Part shown: piece by piece, positions 15,139-25,599 of the stretch
Position numbering within the stretch: the stretch's first letter is position 1
How the letters are laid out: each line of letters starts with the position of its first letter
DNA from: Plutella xylostella
Taxonomy: Eukaryota > Arthropoda > Insecta > Lepidoptera > Plutellidae
Direction: 5' to 3'
Length of the DNA: 64,000 nucleotides
NCBI RefSeq assembly: GCF_932276165.1
Contig: NC_063986.1
Span: forward strand, 9,250,501 to 9,314,500
Notes under the pieces: generated by a model
Seen by the model: the letters and a program-made list of their open reading frames with translations, nothing else
Databases searched by the model: none
Told to the model about the DNA's origin: nothing
Position numbers and translations under genes: made by a program

Positions 15139-18100
15139 CAGTTACTTTCGCATTTATAATATTAGTTAGGATTTCTCAAAATGCATTATTTTGTTTAATA
15201 GATTCCCTACGAACTAAATTTCAAAACACCGAATGTAAACAATGAAAATAAAAGCTATACCGCTGCACTTTCAAAGTCGGAAAGAACCATGTCGCACTAA
15301 CATTTAAACTCTTGCCCCAACAGTGAGTGTGGTCGACGGGGAGACGTTGACTATTACAAAGGTGTCTCGACTACACATGGGGGCCTACTTGTGCATCGCG
15401 TCCAACGGAGTCCCGCCTTCCATCAGCAAACGAATCATGCTGATGGTTCAGTGTGAGTAGACTAGAAGCTACAATGCTAGTTAATAAATATATAAATATA
15501 TTTTACATACGATATATGTAACTACACCAAATTTAAATCGTTTAACGGACTTCGGGAAAAAAGGTATGCGAACAAGGAATGCGTAATTTGCCCACACAAC
15601 TTAATTAATACGTACATACCTACCTACTGATATCGCCGAAAGATGACGTATCGTATTCACTAGGCGACAAATTGTCGCAGAACCTGTCTAGGCACATGTC
15701 GTCTACGTGTCGCCGCGACGTCGCACTCTGTTCTGCGATGTCGCACGCGACTATACAGCGACATCTACGTGTCGCAGAACAGGTTCCGTGTTTTGGCTCG
15801 CGAGACAGAACTTCCTGCGACATCTGTCTAGCGACCGCTGTTGCAGAGTGTGGACGCGTGCGCGACTTCTAGCACGCAGCACTAAAGCCTCGTATTCACT
15901 AGGCGACAAATTGTCGCAGAACCTGTCTAGGCACATGTCGTCTACGTGTCGCCGCGACGTCGCGCTCTGTTCTGCGACGTCGCACGCGACTATACAGCGA
16001 CATCTACGTGTCGCAGAACAGGTTCCGTGTTTTGGCTCGCGAGACAGAACTTCCAGCGACATCAGTCTAGCGACCGCTAGCACGCAGCACTAACTGCCAC
16101 GACAACCTCGGGCGACATGTCGGCGGAGACTGCTGGTGTGGACAAGCAAAATGTATCACGACATGTTACCAAAATGTTCTGAGAACACGCACCGTAGATG
16201 TTCTGTAACAGTCTCAGAACTTGTGCCCTAGTGAATTCGAGGCTTAACTGTCACGACTTCCTCGGGCGACATGTCGGCGGAGACTGCTGGTGTGGAAAAG
16301 CAACATGTATCACGACATGTTACCAAAATGTTCTGAGAACACGCACCGTAGATGTTCTGTAACAGTCTCAGAACTTGTGCCCTAGTGAATTCGAGGCTTA
16401 AATAGTAAGTAACTCTTCGGACAACAGATGTTTCCTCCCAAGTCACGTTCCATTTATTCATGCAAGTATCTGACGCTTGTTGAAAGAAACAAGCAATAAA
16501 GCAAAAAAAATGCCAAGAAAAATCGGTCAACTTAAGTGAATCTGTATAGCATTGAAGCGTATAGCATTGACGGTAGATAAAGACAGTAGTCTCTCTGATT
16601 GAAACCGAGCAAACAGTAATAGACCTATTATGGCTATTGCAATTTCCCATTATTGATATAGGTAGTACCTATGTTTGTAATTATTTAGATTATGCTCTTC
16701 GAAATTAATTAATCTCATCGTATTAATTACCGTTAGTAAACACTGAAAATACACGTTTAATACTTAGATAAATATTTAACTCGCCAGTTAATTAAATTCC
16801 ATTGTTAAATTTAATATCTGCTAATAATACAGTAATACGTTCCTCGCAGAAAGTAGTTCATTATGGCCGACACAATGTATTTCATAGGGTGTTATTAATA
16901 TCTGACGACGGCAAAGCTAAAAGAGCCGTGGTGGCGTAATGGATAAGGATCGTTCTCTCATTCTTTTTTCATACTTTTTAATGCAGTGAGTATTTAACTT
17001 ACTCACTAATCAGCATTAATAATATTGACACTCCGAACTATCTGCGGTTTCTATTGATTGCATCAGACCAACTAGTGACTGAACCGTAGGTATGCCCTGA
17101 TCCCATTATTAACCCTTCACTCGTGAAAATACTCTAACGCAACGCATAAAATAATTATGTTTCTCAGCTGCCGCTACACGGGTTTTACCGACGTTTATCT
17201 ACGTCGATAACGAACCGCGTTATAGTTAACGCGATTCGCCGTAAATACGGCACTTTGAATGGAGGAACGCATAAACGAGTTTATCGGCGTCTATAAGAAA
17301 TTCATATAGCGGCCGCAAATCATATTCAACTTTTACTCATTACCTTTAAGGCGAAAACCGACGCCTTAAGACTTCCAACTTCTTCAAACGCCTCTTCCCC
17401 CGGCAGTTCCGCCGATGCTGTCGATCCCCAACCAGCTGGAGGGCGCGTACCTCGGCCAGGACGTGACGCTGGAGTGCCACACGGAGGCCTACCCCTCCTC
17501 CATCAACTACTGGACCACGGACCGCGGAGACATGATCATTTCCGGTAAGAGAATCTGGGAGTTTTGAATTTGGGATGAATTGTTTTATCGGCGATTCCCG
17601 TTTGAGGTTTTTGAATTTGGAATCTGTATGTTTTATCGAAATGTCGATCCCCATTTGTTTTTTTTAATTTCAAAACAAGTGTTTTATCGAAGTATTAATA
17701 CGTTTGATGTTTTTTTAATTTGGAGTGAGAGGATTTTTTGGATGGTAAAAGAACCTCCTCCTTTTTTCGAAGTCGGTTAAAGAGGAAGAAACAGCTGAGA
17801 CGAGGACAGGGTGGTTTAAATGTTGCTGGCTGATGATAATGTGGCACCAATATTTATTTTAACTGCTATTTTTTTTATTCTATGAGGATTATCTCGTATG
17901 ACATAATTATAGTAATCTATTTGTGATCTACAAACCTACTCATGAAAATTAAAACAATTGTTGATCTTCGTTGCATCGTAAAAGAAGAACAAGCACAATT
18001 TTATTGCTGTAATCGCTATCTTAGTTATGTAAATTTTAAGAATGGTGATTATTTTTATAATAACTCGTAAAATACATAGGCGTAATGTTTGATTTAGGTT

Positions 18101-21100
18101 TATTTCATTCAAGATTTACAGGGTGATTTATTTTTGTGAACGTCCTCATACCATGACGATTAAAAGTAAACGTCCACATTTCGTCATAGTACCTACGCAA
18201 CGGACGCATCGCATTCAGTATTCTTTGTACAGAACGAGTGCACGAGTGCATCGGCATTGTTGTCGTCATTTTTCCATATTATATTTATGACAATCCGTTT
18301 GATGCGATACGTACGATACCGATAGATGGAGCATTACCTTAATCTAGCGAACCACAATGCAGTTTCTAAATATAGGTACCTACAGAGTTTTAAAATTGTA
18401 AAATGGTAATACAATAAAAGACATTTTACATATAAATAAGCCTATCTAAAATAATGATTATTATAAGGGGTCCGTTAGGGACTTAGGGTACGATACGGTG
18501 AGATAATTTCGATACAATGATACGCAAAACTTACAACAATAAGAGCCACTATTGCTAGTTTAACAAGCTTTAGATTGTTTAATATGATTGCGTGAAGCTA
18601 CTTTCATTGATACCAATAAATCAATGATTTAGCCCCTCATACCACATTTGACTAGCATACGTTATTTATGTACATGTTAATTATGAGTTTTCAATAAAAT
18701 TCATAACACTGGGATACCACTGTTATTATTAAACTTAACAGTCTTAATTTTCCATTTATTTCAACGCAACATTTTTGAGGGGCTGATATAAAATAATATT
18801 ATAACTAATGCGTTCACTAGTTTATATTCGTAAGTCAACGCTTATGATGTTTAGTACATTATACTAAGCTTCATTCAATTTTCGATATTGAGTATTAGAA
18901 AAATAAGGCTTTACTCGCTATGAAATAGCGATGGGCGCTGAATTTAAAGCGTTTCAGATACCTTCGTGGGAAGTAATCCTGTATAAAGGTTACATGATGT
19001 TCATTTAATTGTGTTTATGAAACGAGAATCACCCTTCAAGCCTTCAGAAATGAATGCAACAAAGTTAAAGGTGCCTTTATATATTGTGTTTGCTACCGAT
19101 TGTGTTTTACTAAAATAGCTACCAGTGCTGGTATTGCACAAAGGAAATTTAATTAAACTCTCACTCAGCTAGAGCCCCGTACTAGTAAAAAAGAATATTT
19201 CATCTTGTTTTAAAAAAAATATGACAAGTCGTGCTCTTATGAAATTCAAGTATTTTTGTTTGAAAAAAACGGGTTTTATAACATGTTTAGTAAAATGCAT
19301 GTTATTGTGCAGAATACAGGCTTTGTCCATCCAAATCGTATGATTTTAAAAAAACTAAAATTATATTGGCTGCGACCACTGCTCTTCTTTTGTAGATGTA
19401 GCTTGTAGGTACTTATATGTACGAAATATAGGATGTGATCTCTTTCAAATGGCTCACAAGGGAACACTTTTAAATTATAAGCACTCTACAATACATAATT
19501 ATATTTTGTTTGTCCTTCTTTTACGACCGACGCAACGAAGCAAAACGGAAGGTCTACCAAATTTTATGTTGATAGGGATTTTTGGTATATTGAATACCTT
19601 TATAATTAGAAATATGAATTGAGTATACTGATACAAAAGTATCACTTCCTCAGAAACATCGTGTGTACAGATTTGATATTTAAGTAGAAATGGAAATTGT
19701 AGGTGGAAAATACGAAGCGTTCCCGATGGACAGCGGCTACAACAAGTTCATGATGCTCAAAATAAGGAACATCACTAAAGAGGATTTCGGCTTCTACAAG
19801 TGCATAGCCAAGAACTCCTTGGGCGAGACCGACGGGATCATCAAACTGGATGGTAAGATTTTTTTCTTAAAAGTAATAACCTGTCGCGGTAAATCCGTTT
19901 GAATTTCGAATGAGTTAAAAGAAAAGCTAATTCAGATTTTAAATTTATCACTGTTATTAATTTGATTCCGAATCATCATCATCATCATCAGCCTTCTATC
20001 GCCCTCTGTTGGGTATAGGTCTCCTTATTTGTACGCCAATTCTTCCGGTCCTGTGCCGCTCTGATCCACTGCTTCCCTGCAACCTTGCAGATGTCATCGG
20101 ACCATCTAGCAGGTGGTCTGCCAACCGCTCTTCGTCCGTCTCTAGGCCACCATTCTGTGACCGCCTTTGTCCACCTTCCGTCCTCCCGACGAGCCAAGTG
20201 TCCCGCCCACTCCCATTTCTGTTCGGCGACCCGCATACCGACGCCGAACACTTTGGTCCTTTTGCGGATCACCACGTTGGGAATACGGTCTCTAAGCGAA
20301 ATGCCTAACATGGCTCGCTCCATAGCTATGTGTGCAACTCTGATTCGGTGCACAGTTTCCTTGGTCAGCGTCCATGTTTCGGCACCGTATGTTAGTGTGG
20401 GTAAGACACATTGGTTAAACACCTTGGTCTTCAGGCATTGTGGGATCTTAGACTTCAGGACATCATCAAGTTTTGAAAAGGCGGCCCATCCCAGTTGAAT
20501 CCGCCTCGTGATCTCTTTGATTCCGAATACTTATGGATAATGAATGGACTTAGATGCAGCAGAGGCAATAATAATCCAATAATCAAATACAATTTCGATA
20601 AAAAAAAAATACGTTTTAAGATTTCTAAATTTTAGGTATATTGGAGCTAATCACATAATCTTTGCTATAGCCAGTAAGCATATTTTCATATTGCAGAGAT
20701 CCCCGCCCCGCCGTCAGCATTCACATCGACGCTCAAACCGATATTAGACAACCAGACTATTAGGAAAAAAGGTAAACAATTCGGTAGAACTTCATTTATG
20801 TTAGTGACCCTGACTACTGAGCCGAAGGTCCCGGGTTCGATTCCCGGCCGGGGCAGATATTTGTTTAAACACAGATATTTGTTCTCGGGTCTTGGATGTG
20901 CCCGTAAAATGGCAATAGGCCCGCCCCCTATTACATTGGGACTAACATAAACACTGGCGAAAAGTGGGTGCAGCAATGCACCTCTGCCTACCCCGCAAGG
21001 GAGTACGTTAGTACAAGGCGTGAGTGTTTGTTTGTTTTTTTTTTATAATTAAAAATATTTATTTAATTACTTAGCTCTTATTCTTATTCAACAGGGCAAA

Positions 21101-22029
21101 AGCCTTTATCGCCTAATGACGTCATCAGCTCAAACTTTCACGGCCAAATCTATGGGGAACAAATACGAGATTTTGGTAAGTTGTCAATTTGTCATAGAAT
21201 GTTCTATAAGTATTCTATTTTCGCAAGTATCTGTGTTATGTGTACCTGCAACCCTCTCACTGGAATGGAACTTTTGTCCATATCCCCAAGTGCTAAACGT
21301 CTCCAAAGCTAAGACCATTTATTTGCCACTACGCTAGTCCACTGCGGGTTGGTGAGTTCACGTGGCTTCTCAATGTGCAAACCGATTTTTTCCTTCCCCG
21401 TAAAGTACATGGCCAAATACTAGTTAAGCATAAAGCTAAGGTATTTTTTAAAATCTTCAAGGACATAATTATGTACGTACGGTGGCCTGCGCCTAAAAGT
21501 ATACAGGCGGAGTTTTTAAAATAGCGATCCCTGATGATGAAGGGACCAGCTACATCTGTTATAAATCCGGGGACGTGTTGTGTGTGATGTGTGTAGCAGT
21601 GGTGTTTATGTGGATGTGCTTGAGAAGCATGTGAGCTTGAGATCGCTTTTTTTAAAACTCTGCCTGTATACTTTTAGGCGCAGGCCACCGTACGTAGCCC
21701 GACCCCGTAAGGAATCACAGACTCTAACTCTAAACTCCAATTTCACAATAGTCGGTTAAATTTTGTATTAACCAGGTATTGGTTGATCAATTATACGTCA
21801 TCTCCATACTAAATTCTTGACAGCTGTGTGAAAAGTCAACCAATAATACTTGGTTATGCTCTAACCGACAATGGAGAAATGGGCACTAAGTATGCTAATT
21901 TTAAACATTTTTCTTCCAGATTTTGATGATGACGAAAACGGCACCGGGCATTCTTCATCCCACAAACTTAGTGTAACTACTATAATTATATGTGCAATAG
22001 CAATATTAAGGTTAAATGTCAATTCCTGA
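255..22029 (+). CDS. DIP/lachesin-like three-Ig-domain neuronal surface protein (11 exons, 431 aa)
   Basis: Exons: 255-324, 9358-9417, 13191-13294, 13690-13897, 14668-14823, 15324-15452, 17407-17544, 19688-19852, 20697-20771, 21095-21175, 21920-22029. All have GT donors and AG acceptors, phases match at every junction, and the total is 1,296 nt with a TGA stop. Exon 1 encodes a signal peptide (MTFFVHLYSVIWIVLISNCC). Three Ig domains follow, each with a Cys pair: LLACVV/WYMCQV, VTLVCRA/AYLCIAS and VTLECHT/FYKCIAK. The first has the family-typical AWVRMDTQTIL and DRGWYMCQVNTDP, the third KNSLGETDG. The hydrophobic C-terminus (VTTIIICAIAIL) after a Ser-rich stretch suits a GPI-anchor signal. Drosophila DIPs are cell-surface partners of Dpr proteins in synaptic wiring; assignment to this family rather than lachesin proper is inference. 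Exon 2 (60 nt) could be skipped without changing frame. The exon 8 acceptor is weak, with AAG at 19684 as an alternative. Confidence 0.88.
3395..3615 (-). repeat. tRNA-derived SINE, copy 1 (antisense)
   Basis: Read on the minus strand, a tRNA-like head (GGCGTAGTGGTTAGTGACTC) leads into the body shared with the copies at 12684-12942 and 20795-21045. This copy has lost several bases in the B-box region (the 'cgggacc' block is missing beside the tRNA-like TTCGATTCCCGG), so it is probably not transcribed by Pol III. Confidence 0.75.
5075..5480. mobile_element. MITE, PIF/Harbinger-like, 406 bp, TSD TAA
   Basis: The termini are inverted repeats that start GCGTCAATTCACACGTACC on the left. The reverse complement of the right end starts GGGTCAATTCAGACGTACC, and the match continues for about 30 bp. 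The element is flanked by TAA at 5072-5074 and 5481-5483. The interior is low-complexity GTGGTTG/CAACCAC-rich sequence with an ORF of no protein-like character. A 3-bp TAA duplication is typical of PIF/Harbinger; the family assignment is inference. Confidence 0.75.
6597..6737. mobile_element. Hairpin MITE, 141 bp, TSD TTA
   Basis: This is an almost perfect inverted repeat. The outer end is GGCCCTGTTTCACAATGTCT, and the arms are about 60 nt around a short AT-rich loop near 6661-6672. TTA flanks both sides (6594-6596 and 6738-6740). Confidence 0.8.
7497..7633. mobile_element. Hairpin MITE with TTATTCATAAAAAAGTTA ends
   Basis: The two arms (about 7498-7552 and 7580-7633) are imperfect reverse complements beginning with CCC-TTATTCATAAAAAAGTTA. 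TA lies outside both ends, so a Tc1/mariner-type TA target is likely. No coding capacity. Confidence 0.65.
8274..8406. mobile_element. MITE copy with GCCGCT(A/T)CACGGGTTCGT ends
   Basis: The ends are inverted repeats (GTTGCCGCTTCACGGGTTCG and its counterpart at the right end). Related copies lie at about 17166-17320 and 39592-39730. The interior is CG-rich with ATCGCGATA-like palindromes. Boundaries are approximate. Confidence 0.55.
9221..9306. mobile_element. Mini mariner-like MITE, 86 bp, TSD TA
   Basis: The inverted termini read CAGTGTGTTGTTTTTT, with TA outside both ends (9219-9220 and 9307-9308). It ends only 51 bp upstream of DIP exon 2 and so lies close to the branch point and polypyrimidine region of that exon. 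Confidence 0.7.
9550..9636 (-). repeat. 5S-derived SINE, 3' fragment (antisense)
   Basis: This holds only the 3' part of the SINE described at 57436-57807. The shared block is 'cacgtctccactgctggggc' followed by 'acgggtctccttcca', with CATCATCATCC (the simple tail) on its left. It lies in DIP intron 2. Confidence 0.65.
10985..11075 (-). repeat. RTE-type LINE 3'-end fragment (antisense)
   Basis: The motif 'ctgctggacataggcctct' followed by 'aaggagcgccac' resembles the fragment at 37386-37470. That fragment carries an (ATC)n tail, as RTE 3' ends do. No coding sequence remains. Confidence 0.5.
11085..11219. mobile_element. Hairpin MITE, about 135 bp
   Basis: The left end GGTCAATTACAACTTACGAG and the reverse complement of the right end (GGTCGATTACACCTAACGAG) match over about 48 bp, up to CCTCGGCC. 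The interior is short. The target duplication is not clear. It lies in DIP intron 2. Confidence 0.65.
12684..12942 (-). repeat. tRNA-derived SINE, copy 2 (antisense, complete, 11-bp TSD)
   Basis: On the minus strand an A box-like segment (TGGCGTAGTGGTTAGTGACC), a B box (GGTTCGATTCC) and the SINE body are all present. TATTAGTAACA occurs directly outside both ends (12674-12684 and 12943-12953). That is a target-site duplication produced by LINE machinery. It lies in DIP intron 2. Confidence 0.85.
14946..15170 (+). repeat. Dispersed insect repeat with (GACA)n microsatellite
   Basis: It starts near 'ctgttcccgcgcgcttcgct', includes 'ggataaaaagtagcctatgt' and 'tttcattcaaatccgttcag', and ends with about ten GACA units and TTACTTTCGCATTTATAATA. 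This arrangement is very common in lepidopteran introns. I recognise the type but cannot name its class with confidence. It lies in DIP intron 5. Confidence 0.6.
15652..16400. mobile_element. TIR element with tandemly duplicated left and right ends
   Basis: The left half contains two head-to-tail copies of a unit beginning CGTATTCACTAGGCGACAAA (15652 and 15891, period 239). The right half contains two copies of a unit ending CCCTAGTGAATTCGAGGCTT (16092-16245 and 16246-16400, period 154). The left start and the reverse complement of the right end match (CG-ATTCACTAGG), so these are the termini of one TIR family arranged L-L-R-R. The second left unit lacks about 30 bp present in the first. ORFs on both strands here are repeat-derived. 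It lies in DIP intron 6. Confidence 0.7.
17166..17320. mobile_element. MITE copy, same family as 8274-8406
   Basis: The left end is GCCGCTACACGGGTTTTACC and the right end includes ATATAGCGGCCGC. Palindromic CG-rich segments (TATCTACGTCGATAACGAAC) lie inside. It ends about 85 bp before DIP exon 7. Boundaries are approximate. Confidence 0.5.
17545..19687 (+). other. Intron 7 of the DIP-like gene
   Basis: This is 2.1 kb of AT-rich sequence between the exon encoding the first half of Ig3 and the exon encoding its second half. I see no gene, RNA or clear mobile element in it. Confidence 0.6.
19974..20515 (-). mobile_element. 5'-truncated RTE LINE with 13-bp TSD
   Basis: The minus strand encodes the C-terminal end of an RTE-type ORF2 (20422 down to 19988): LTYGAETWTLTK, then RVAHIAMERAMLGISLRDRI, then WAGHLARREDGRW and GRPPARWSDDI. 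It ends in a (GAT)n tail, seen on the plus strand as CATCATCATCATCATCAGCC. TTTGATTCCGAAT flanks both sides (19961-19973 and 20516-20528). This is a clean 5'-truncated target-primed insertion of 542 bp in DIP intron 8. It has no RT or endonuclease domain left, so it is inactive. Confidence 0.9.
20795..21045 (+). repeat. tRNA-derived SINE, copy 3 (sense, 5' end shortened)
   Basis: The sequence starts inside the tRNA-like head at TTAGTGACCCTGACTACTGA. It keeps the B box (GGTTCGATTCC, about 20834-20844), follows the body of copies 1 and 2, and ends in GTTTGTTTTTTTT. It lies in DIP intron 9, about 25 bp downstream of exon 9. Confidence 0.8.
21476..21694. mobile_element. MITE, 219 bp, TIR about 37 bp, TSD TA
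   Basis: Both ends begin CGTACGGTGGCCTGCGCCTA and continue as inverted repeats through AAAAGTATACAGGC-GAGTTTT. TA flanks both sides. This is consistent with a Tc1/mariner-type non-autonomous element. It lies in DIP intron 10. Confidence 0.75.
21734..21887. mobile_element. MITE copy, TSD TAA (family also at 39839 and 57057)
   Basis: It shares the core 'acgtcatctccata' and 'aattcttgacag', and the ends with two other copies in the window. The inverted ends carry TTTCWCMATAGTCGGTTA-like sequence, and TAA lies outside both ends. It ends 32 bp before the last DIP exon. Confidence 0.65.
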
Positions 22030-22107
22030 TAATATGTAAATTTTTAATGTTTTTTTTTTTGTGCCGAGTAAAATTATTGGAACCGCTTGATGATAGAAGT
22101 CGTGTCA

Positions 22108-22113
22108 AATAAA
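22108..22113 (+). terminator. Poly(A) signal AATAAA of the DIP-like gene
   Basis: AATAAA lies 79 nt past the TGA stop and is followed by a T-rich stretch (TTATTTTTTTCAT). It is the first such hexamer after the stop. Confidence 0.6.
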
Positions 22114-24081
22114 GAGTTATTTTTTTCATATTTATATTTTCCCCACATTCCGTTAAGATATAATTATATCCGTAGGTATCCTTTACTCATATGAGACCAT
22201 TCAATTGAATTGTTCTATAACCTAATAATGGATAAAATCATGAAACGAAAATATGACATGATTGTCAGTCATATTTTATACAATTTGTGTGTGCTAAAAC
22301 AACAGCGGATTTAACTCCAGTTCCATGTATGATTAGTTTATTACTTTGGAACGAACAGTCAACAGAAGAGATAAGTATCCCCTGTGCAAACAGTTTGATC
22401 TGAATCACAGTTTGAATCATCTGCCATTCGTCAGTAGATTTTAATAGTTATAGTTATGTCTTTTGCGGACTGTTCGTACAATGTCTCATGTTCTCCTAAA
22501 TCCCAAAACCATACAAAAAGGTATTATCTAGCTGTTCCCGTAGTTTCATAGCTTATGAATGAGTTTTGTATAAAGTTTTCTACAACGATATTACTGTAAT
22601 ACCTAATATTAAATTAATTTTAGTCTCTAGTTAATGTTAGAAAACGTGTATATTATTGTATTTTCTAGAACTACAAATAGGTACTTACTAAATATATCAG
22701 TCCAATTGATATTAGATTTCATGTGTTCTAAGTAAATGCTACTAATGCTTTTGTAGAAAATCTACCAACACACTTGTTTTAAAAATGCAATATTTGACAT
22801 TTGATTTATTCATTTATTGTATTCAATTAAAAATAAGTACATAATTACCTAGCTTTTTGATTCTTACTTAATGCTTTTGGCTAAAAATATTTTTTACTGT
22901 ATAAATAGCGTACTAGATTATAATTTTATAATATGGTACTAAAAGATCTGACAATGCCAAATCTGACTATAAAGTAAAATAAAACGATTTCAGTAAAATA
23001 GTATATTTTTCATAATAAACTTAATGACGGGTATTTTTACAAATGCAAAAACAATTTCATGAGTTTTATTTAATTCATGTTTTATATGCAATTAAAAATT
23101 AAAGTTTTCCGATTCAAAAAATACCCGTCATGTAACTTACCTTTAAAATAAACCCGGTAGGACTTCTTTTTGCGAATTTCCTATTCCAAAAGTCGTACGT
23201 CAAAACTTGTTCAAGATGACCCCCTGAATCACCCCCTTTCAGCTAAGTATATATAAAGAGAACTTAAGTAATAACATACATATGTAGGTACATAGTACCT
23301 ACTTATTGGTTAGTAATTCATTAGATTGATTCCTTATTCTGAGTGCAGTCGGATCTCCCTATTCTCACGGCCCCGCGCCCGGCTGCACGCTGCAATCGAT
23401 ACGACCACTTACTAATTTACTACAATCGAGTTTTCCACTCGAGTCCTCCTTTGCATCCACATAATGGCGGCAATCCATTGATTTATAGCAAAGATAAGTT
23501 ACCGACGGCGAACGAATACAAATGGTTGTAAGATATGGGGGACGGGTACTTTAATGAGCACCCTGTAACTCGTATGAGTTCTCGTTCTTTTTTAATAAAA
23601 TTCAAATCTTTGAAAACAGGTTAAGTTGTTATCAATCTCAAGATAACTCTTGAAAGTTAATTTTACTTTGGGGACAAAGAATCACAGCCATATTGGCGCT
23701 TATTCGAATATTTAAAAAAATATTAGTAAAGTAAGGGGCAGAGAAATCTGACCCCTCTCAGAAGTTACTATGAGAGGGGGGTCAGGTTTTTCTGCACATG
23801 ACCGTACCGTTTTTTTTAAACTGAACACTTAACACTAAACTCCTATTAGTAGGGTTTCTGATTTCTCGACCTGTTTTCGTTCTCGAGCTTCGAGAATTCT
23901 CGAGCCCAAATTCTCGAGTCTTCTCGAGTCTCGAGCCTTTCTAAGAAAACTTTTTGAAAAAGCCTTAATTTTTAAAAAAACCCACTAAATCTCCTTTTTT
24001 TACTTTGTCAACTTAATCAAAAAGAAAATACTTTACTATTACTCATAATTAGCTGTCTAGCTAGCTACTAATTACTAGTAC

Positions 24082-24637
24082 AAGGTGGGCCAAAAGTAAT
24101 CACCCTATTGGATGTTGCTCTCATTTGTGCAAATGGCCGCCAATTTCAAATCAGTTTTGATATTGGTGGACTAGACAAATGCAGAATACAAGTTCAGAAG
24201 CCGTGAAGTGATGTACTCCCCAAGAACGCAGAATAATTGTGTTTATTAAGTTTTCGTTCGCCTTTTTTTCATTTTATCTGTCATTTTCCCGGCAATATCG
24301 CCCGATTTAATAGTTTCAGACAGTTTTTCTGCGGTTTTTTGCAGTCCCGTGTTTATGCAAATAAGCCCGTGTCTCTGGAAGCCCTTAAGGACAACACTCG
24401 ACACGAGTGCGAGAATCTCTCGCTCGAAGTTTTCGATGAAGTGATGAGAAATGCCATAAAACGAGCCCGTATGGCAATCAATTGTGACGGCGCCCATTTG
24501 GCCGATATCATCTTCTCGACTTTAAAAATAAAATTTTAAAGGTTCAAATAAACATAATCAAAAATAGAATCGAAGTTTTTCATTCAGAAAAAAAATGAGA
24601 GCCAATCAACATCGGATGACTTCTTTTGGTCCACCTG
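24082..24637 (+). mobile_element. Nested, internally deleted Tc1/mariner-like element
   Basis: The inverted ends are AAGGTGGGCCAAAAGTAATC on the left and, on the reverse strand, AGGTGGACCAAAAGAAGTCA on the right. A short N-terminal-like ATG segment (about 24210) is joined to a transposase C-terminus, which points to a large internal deletion. The exact ends and the TA duplication are not resolved. Confidence 0.65.
24343..24537 (+). pseudogene. C-terminal fragment of an IS630/Tc1-mariner-type transposase
   Basis: The frame reads FLQSRVYANKPVSLEALKDN, then a segment ending MRNAIKRARMAINCDGAHLADIIF. This matches the typical C-terminal tail of IS630-Tc1-mariner transposases (VY-NKP-TL-LK followed by GGHL-DIIF). 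The DDE catalytic core is absent, so it cannot transpose itself. Confidence 0.7.
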
Positions 24638-25599
24638 AACTAAGAAACAGTAGATACGTAACTATTACTACGTTATTTTTTAATCATTCATTGGTATTAT
24701 CAATACAGCGCTAGCTTAAATGGAGATGAAACATAATAAATCATAATACACACACATGGTATGCGTTTGTGTTGCTAAGCGGCTCAGGAAAATTTGAATT
24801 GAATATTCTTAATTTTTATCTCAAGGCTCGAGAAATTCTCGAGTCTTCAGATTTTTTTCTCGTCTCGAACCAAGCCGAATTTCTCGAATCTTCTCGAGCT
24901 CGAGAATTCTCGAGCAGAAACCCTACCTATTAGTGACTAGAGAATCTAATAACTAAATACTACTTATTTCATTCCATTTTCACATAAATCATAAAAGGAG
25001 CTTCCGAGGTTCCGGTTAAAATTGCAAATCACTCATAACTTTTAATTCCAATTCAAATTAAATTACTTGAGAGAGAGATAAATGGGGAGTTAGTGACAAA
25101 GTCCCAAGTTACTCTCTGTATAAACCTTCCGCGTATTAACTTGATTCGCGTATTAAGTGACCCTGTATTTATGAATTAATCATTCAGTGAGGTCTATCTG
25201 TAATAAATTCATCGTAGAGTTCAAAATGTGTAACGTTGAGTTAAATAAAAATAAAAAACTTTTGAAAAATCACATATTTACGCTATTAAGTACCTATTTC
25301 TCCAATGTGGGCGACAACTTACTAGTAAGTATTTATGTGTAAGTATATAATATTTATTGTAAACATACTCAATAAAAAATCCATCGTAAGCTTTACTATA
25401 TGAAAATGTTATGGTTTGAGATTTGTCGCTAGTCGATATTTTTTACAGAATCACCCACATGATGTTTAAATCTACACACAGTCCTAGACTATTCCTTCAC
25501 TAGCACCTACCAGTTCGCAATACTGTTGAACGTTTAAAATATGACTAGGACCGTACGAGGCCAGCGACCGATTTAAAATTCGATCAGAAAGGCTATTGC

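Larger units (their letters stand above)
23850..24925. mobile_element. Non-autonomous hAT-like element, 1,076 bp, 8-bp TSD
   Basis: The termini are TAGGGTTTCTG and its reverse complement CAGAAACCCTA. CCTATTAG is duplicated exactly on both sides (23842-23849 and 24926-24933). Subterminal TCTCGAG/CTCGAGA repeats lie inside both ends. The 8-bp duplication and YAGGG-type end fit hAT. There is no hAT transposase; the centre is occupied by a nested mariner-like element. Confidence 0.85.

Noticed and set aside
15672..16093. Overlapping long ORFs on both strands
   Set aside because: They come from the tandemly duplicated ends of a TIR element. Both strands are open because of its composition, and no domain is recognisable.
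20818..20860. tRNA-like sequence with B box GGTTCGATTCC
   Set aside because: It is the head of a SINE present in three copies in the window. The 5' half of a tRNA is missing here and the body continues past where a tRNA would end.
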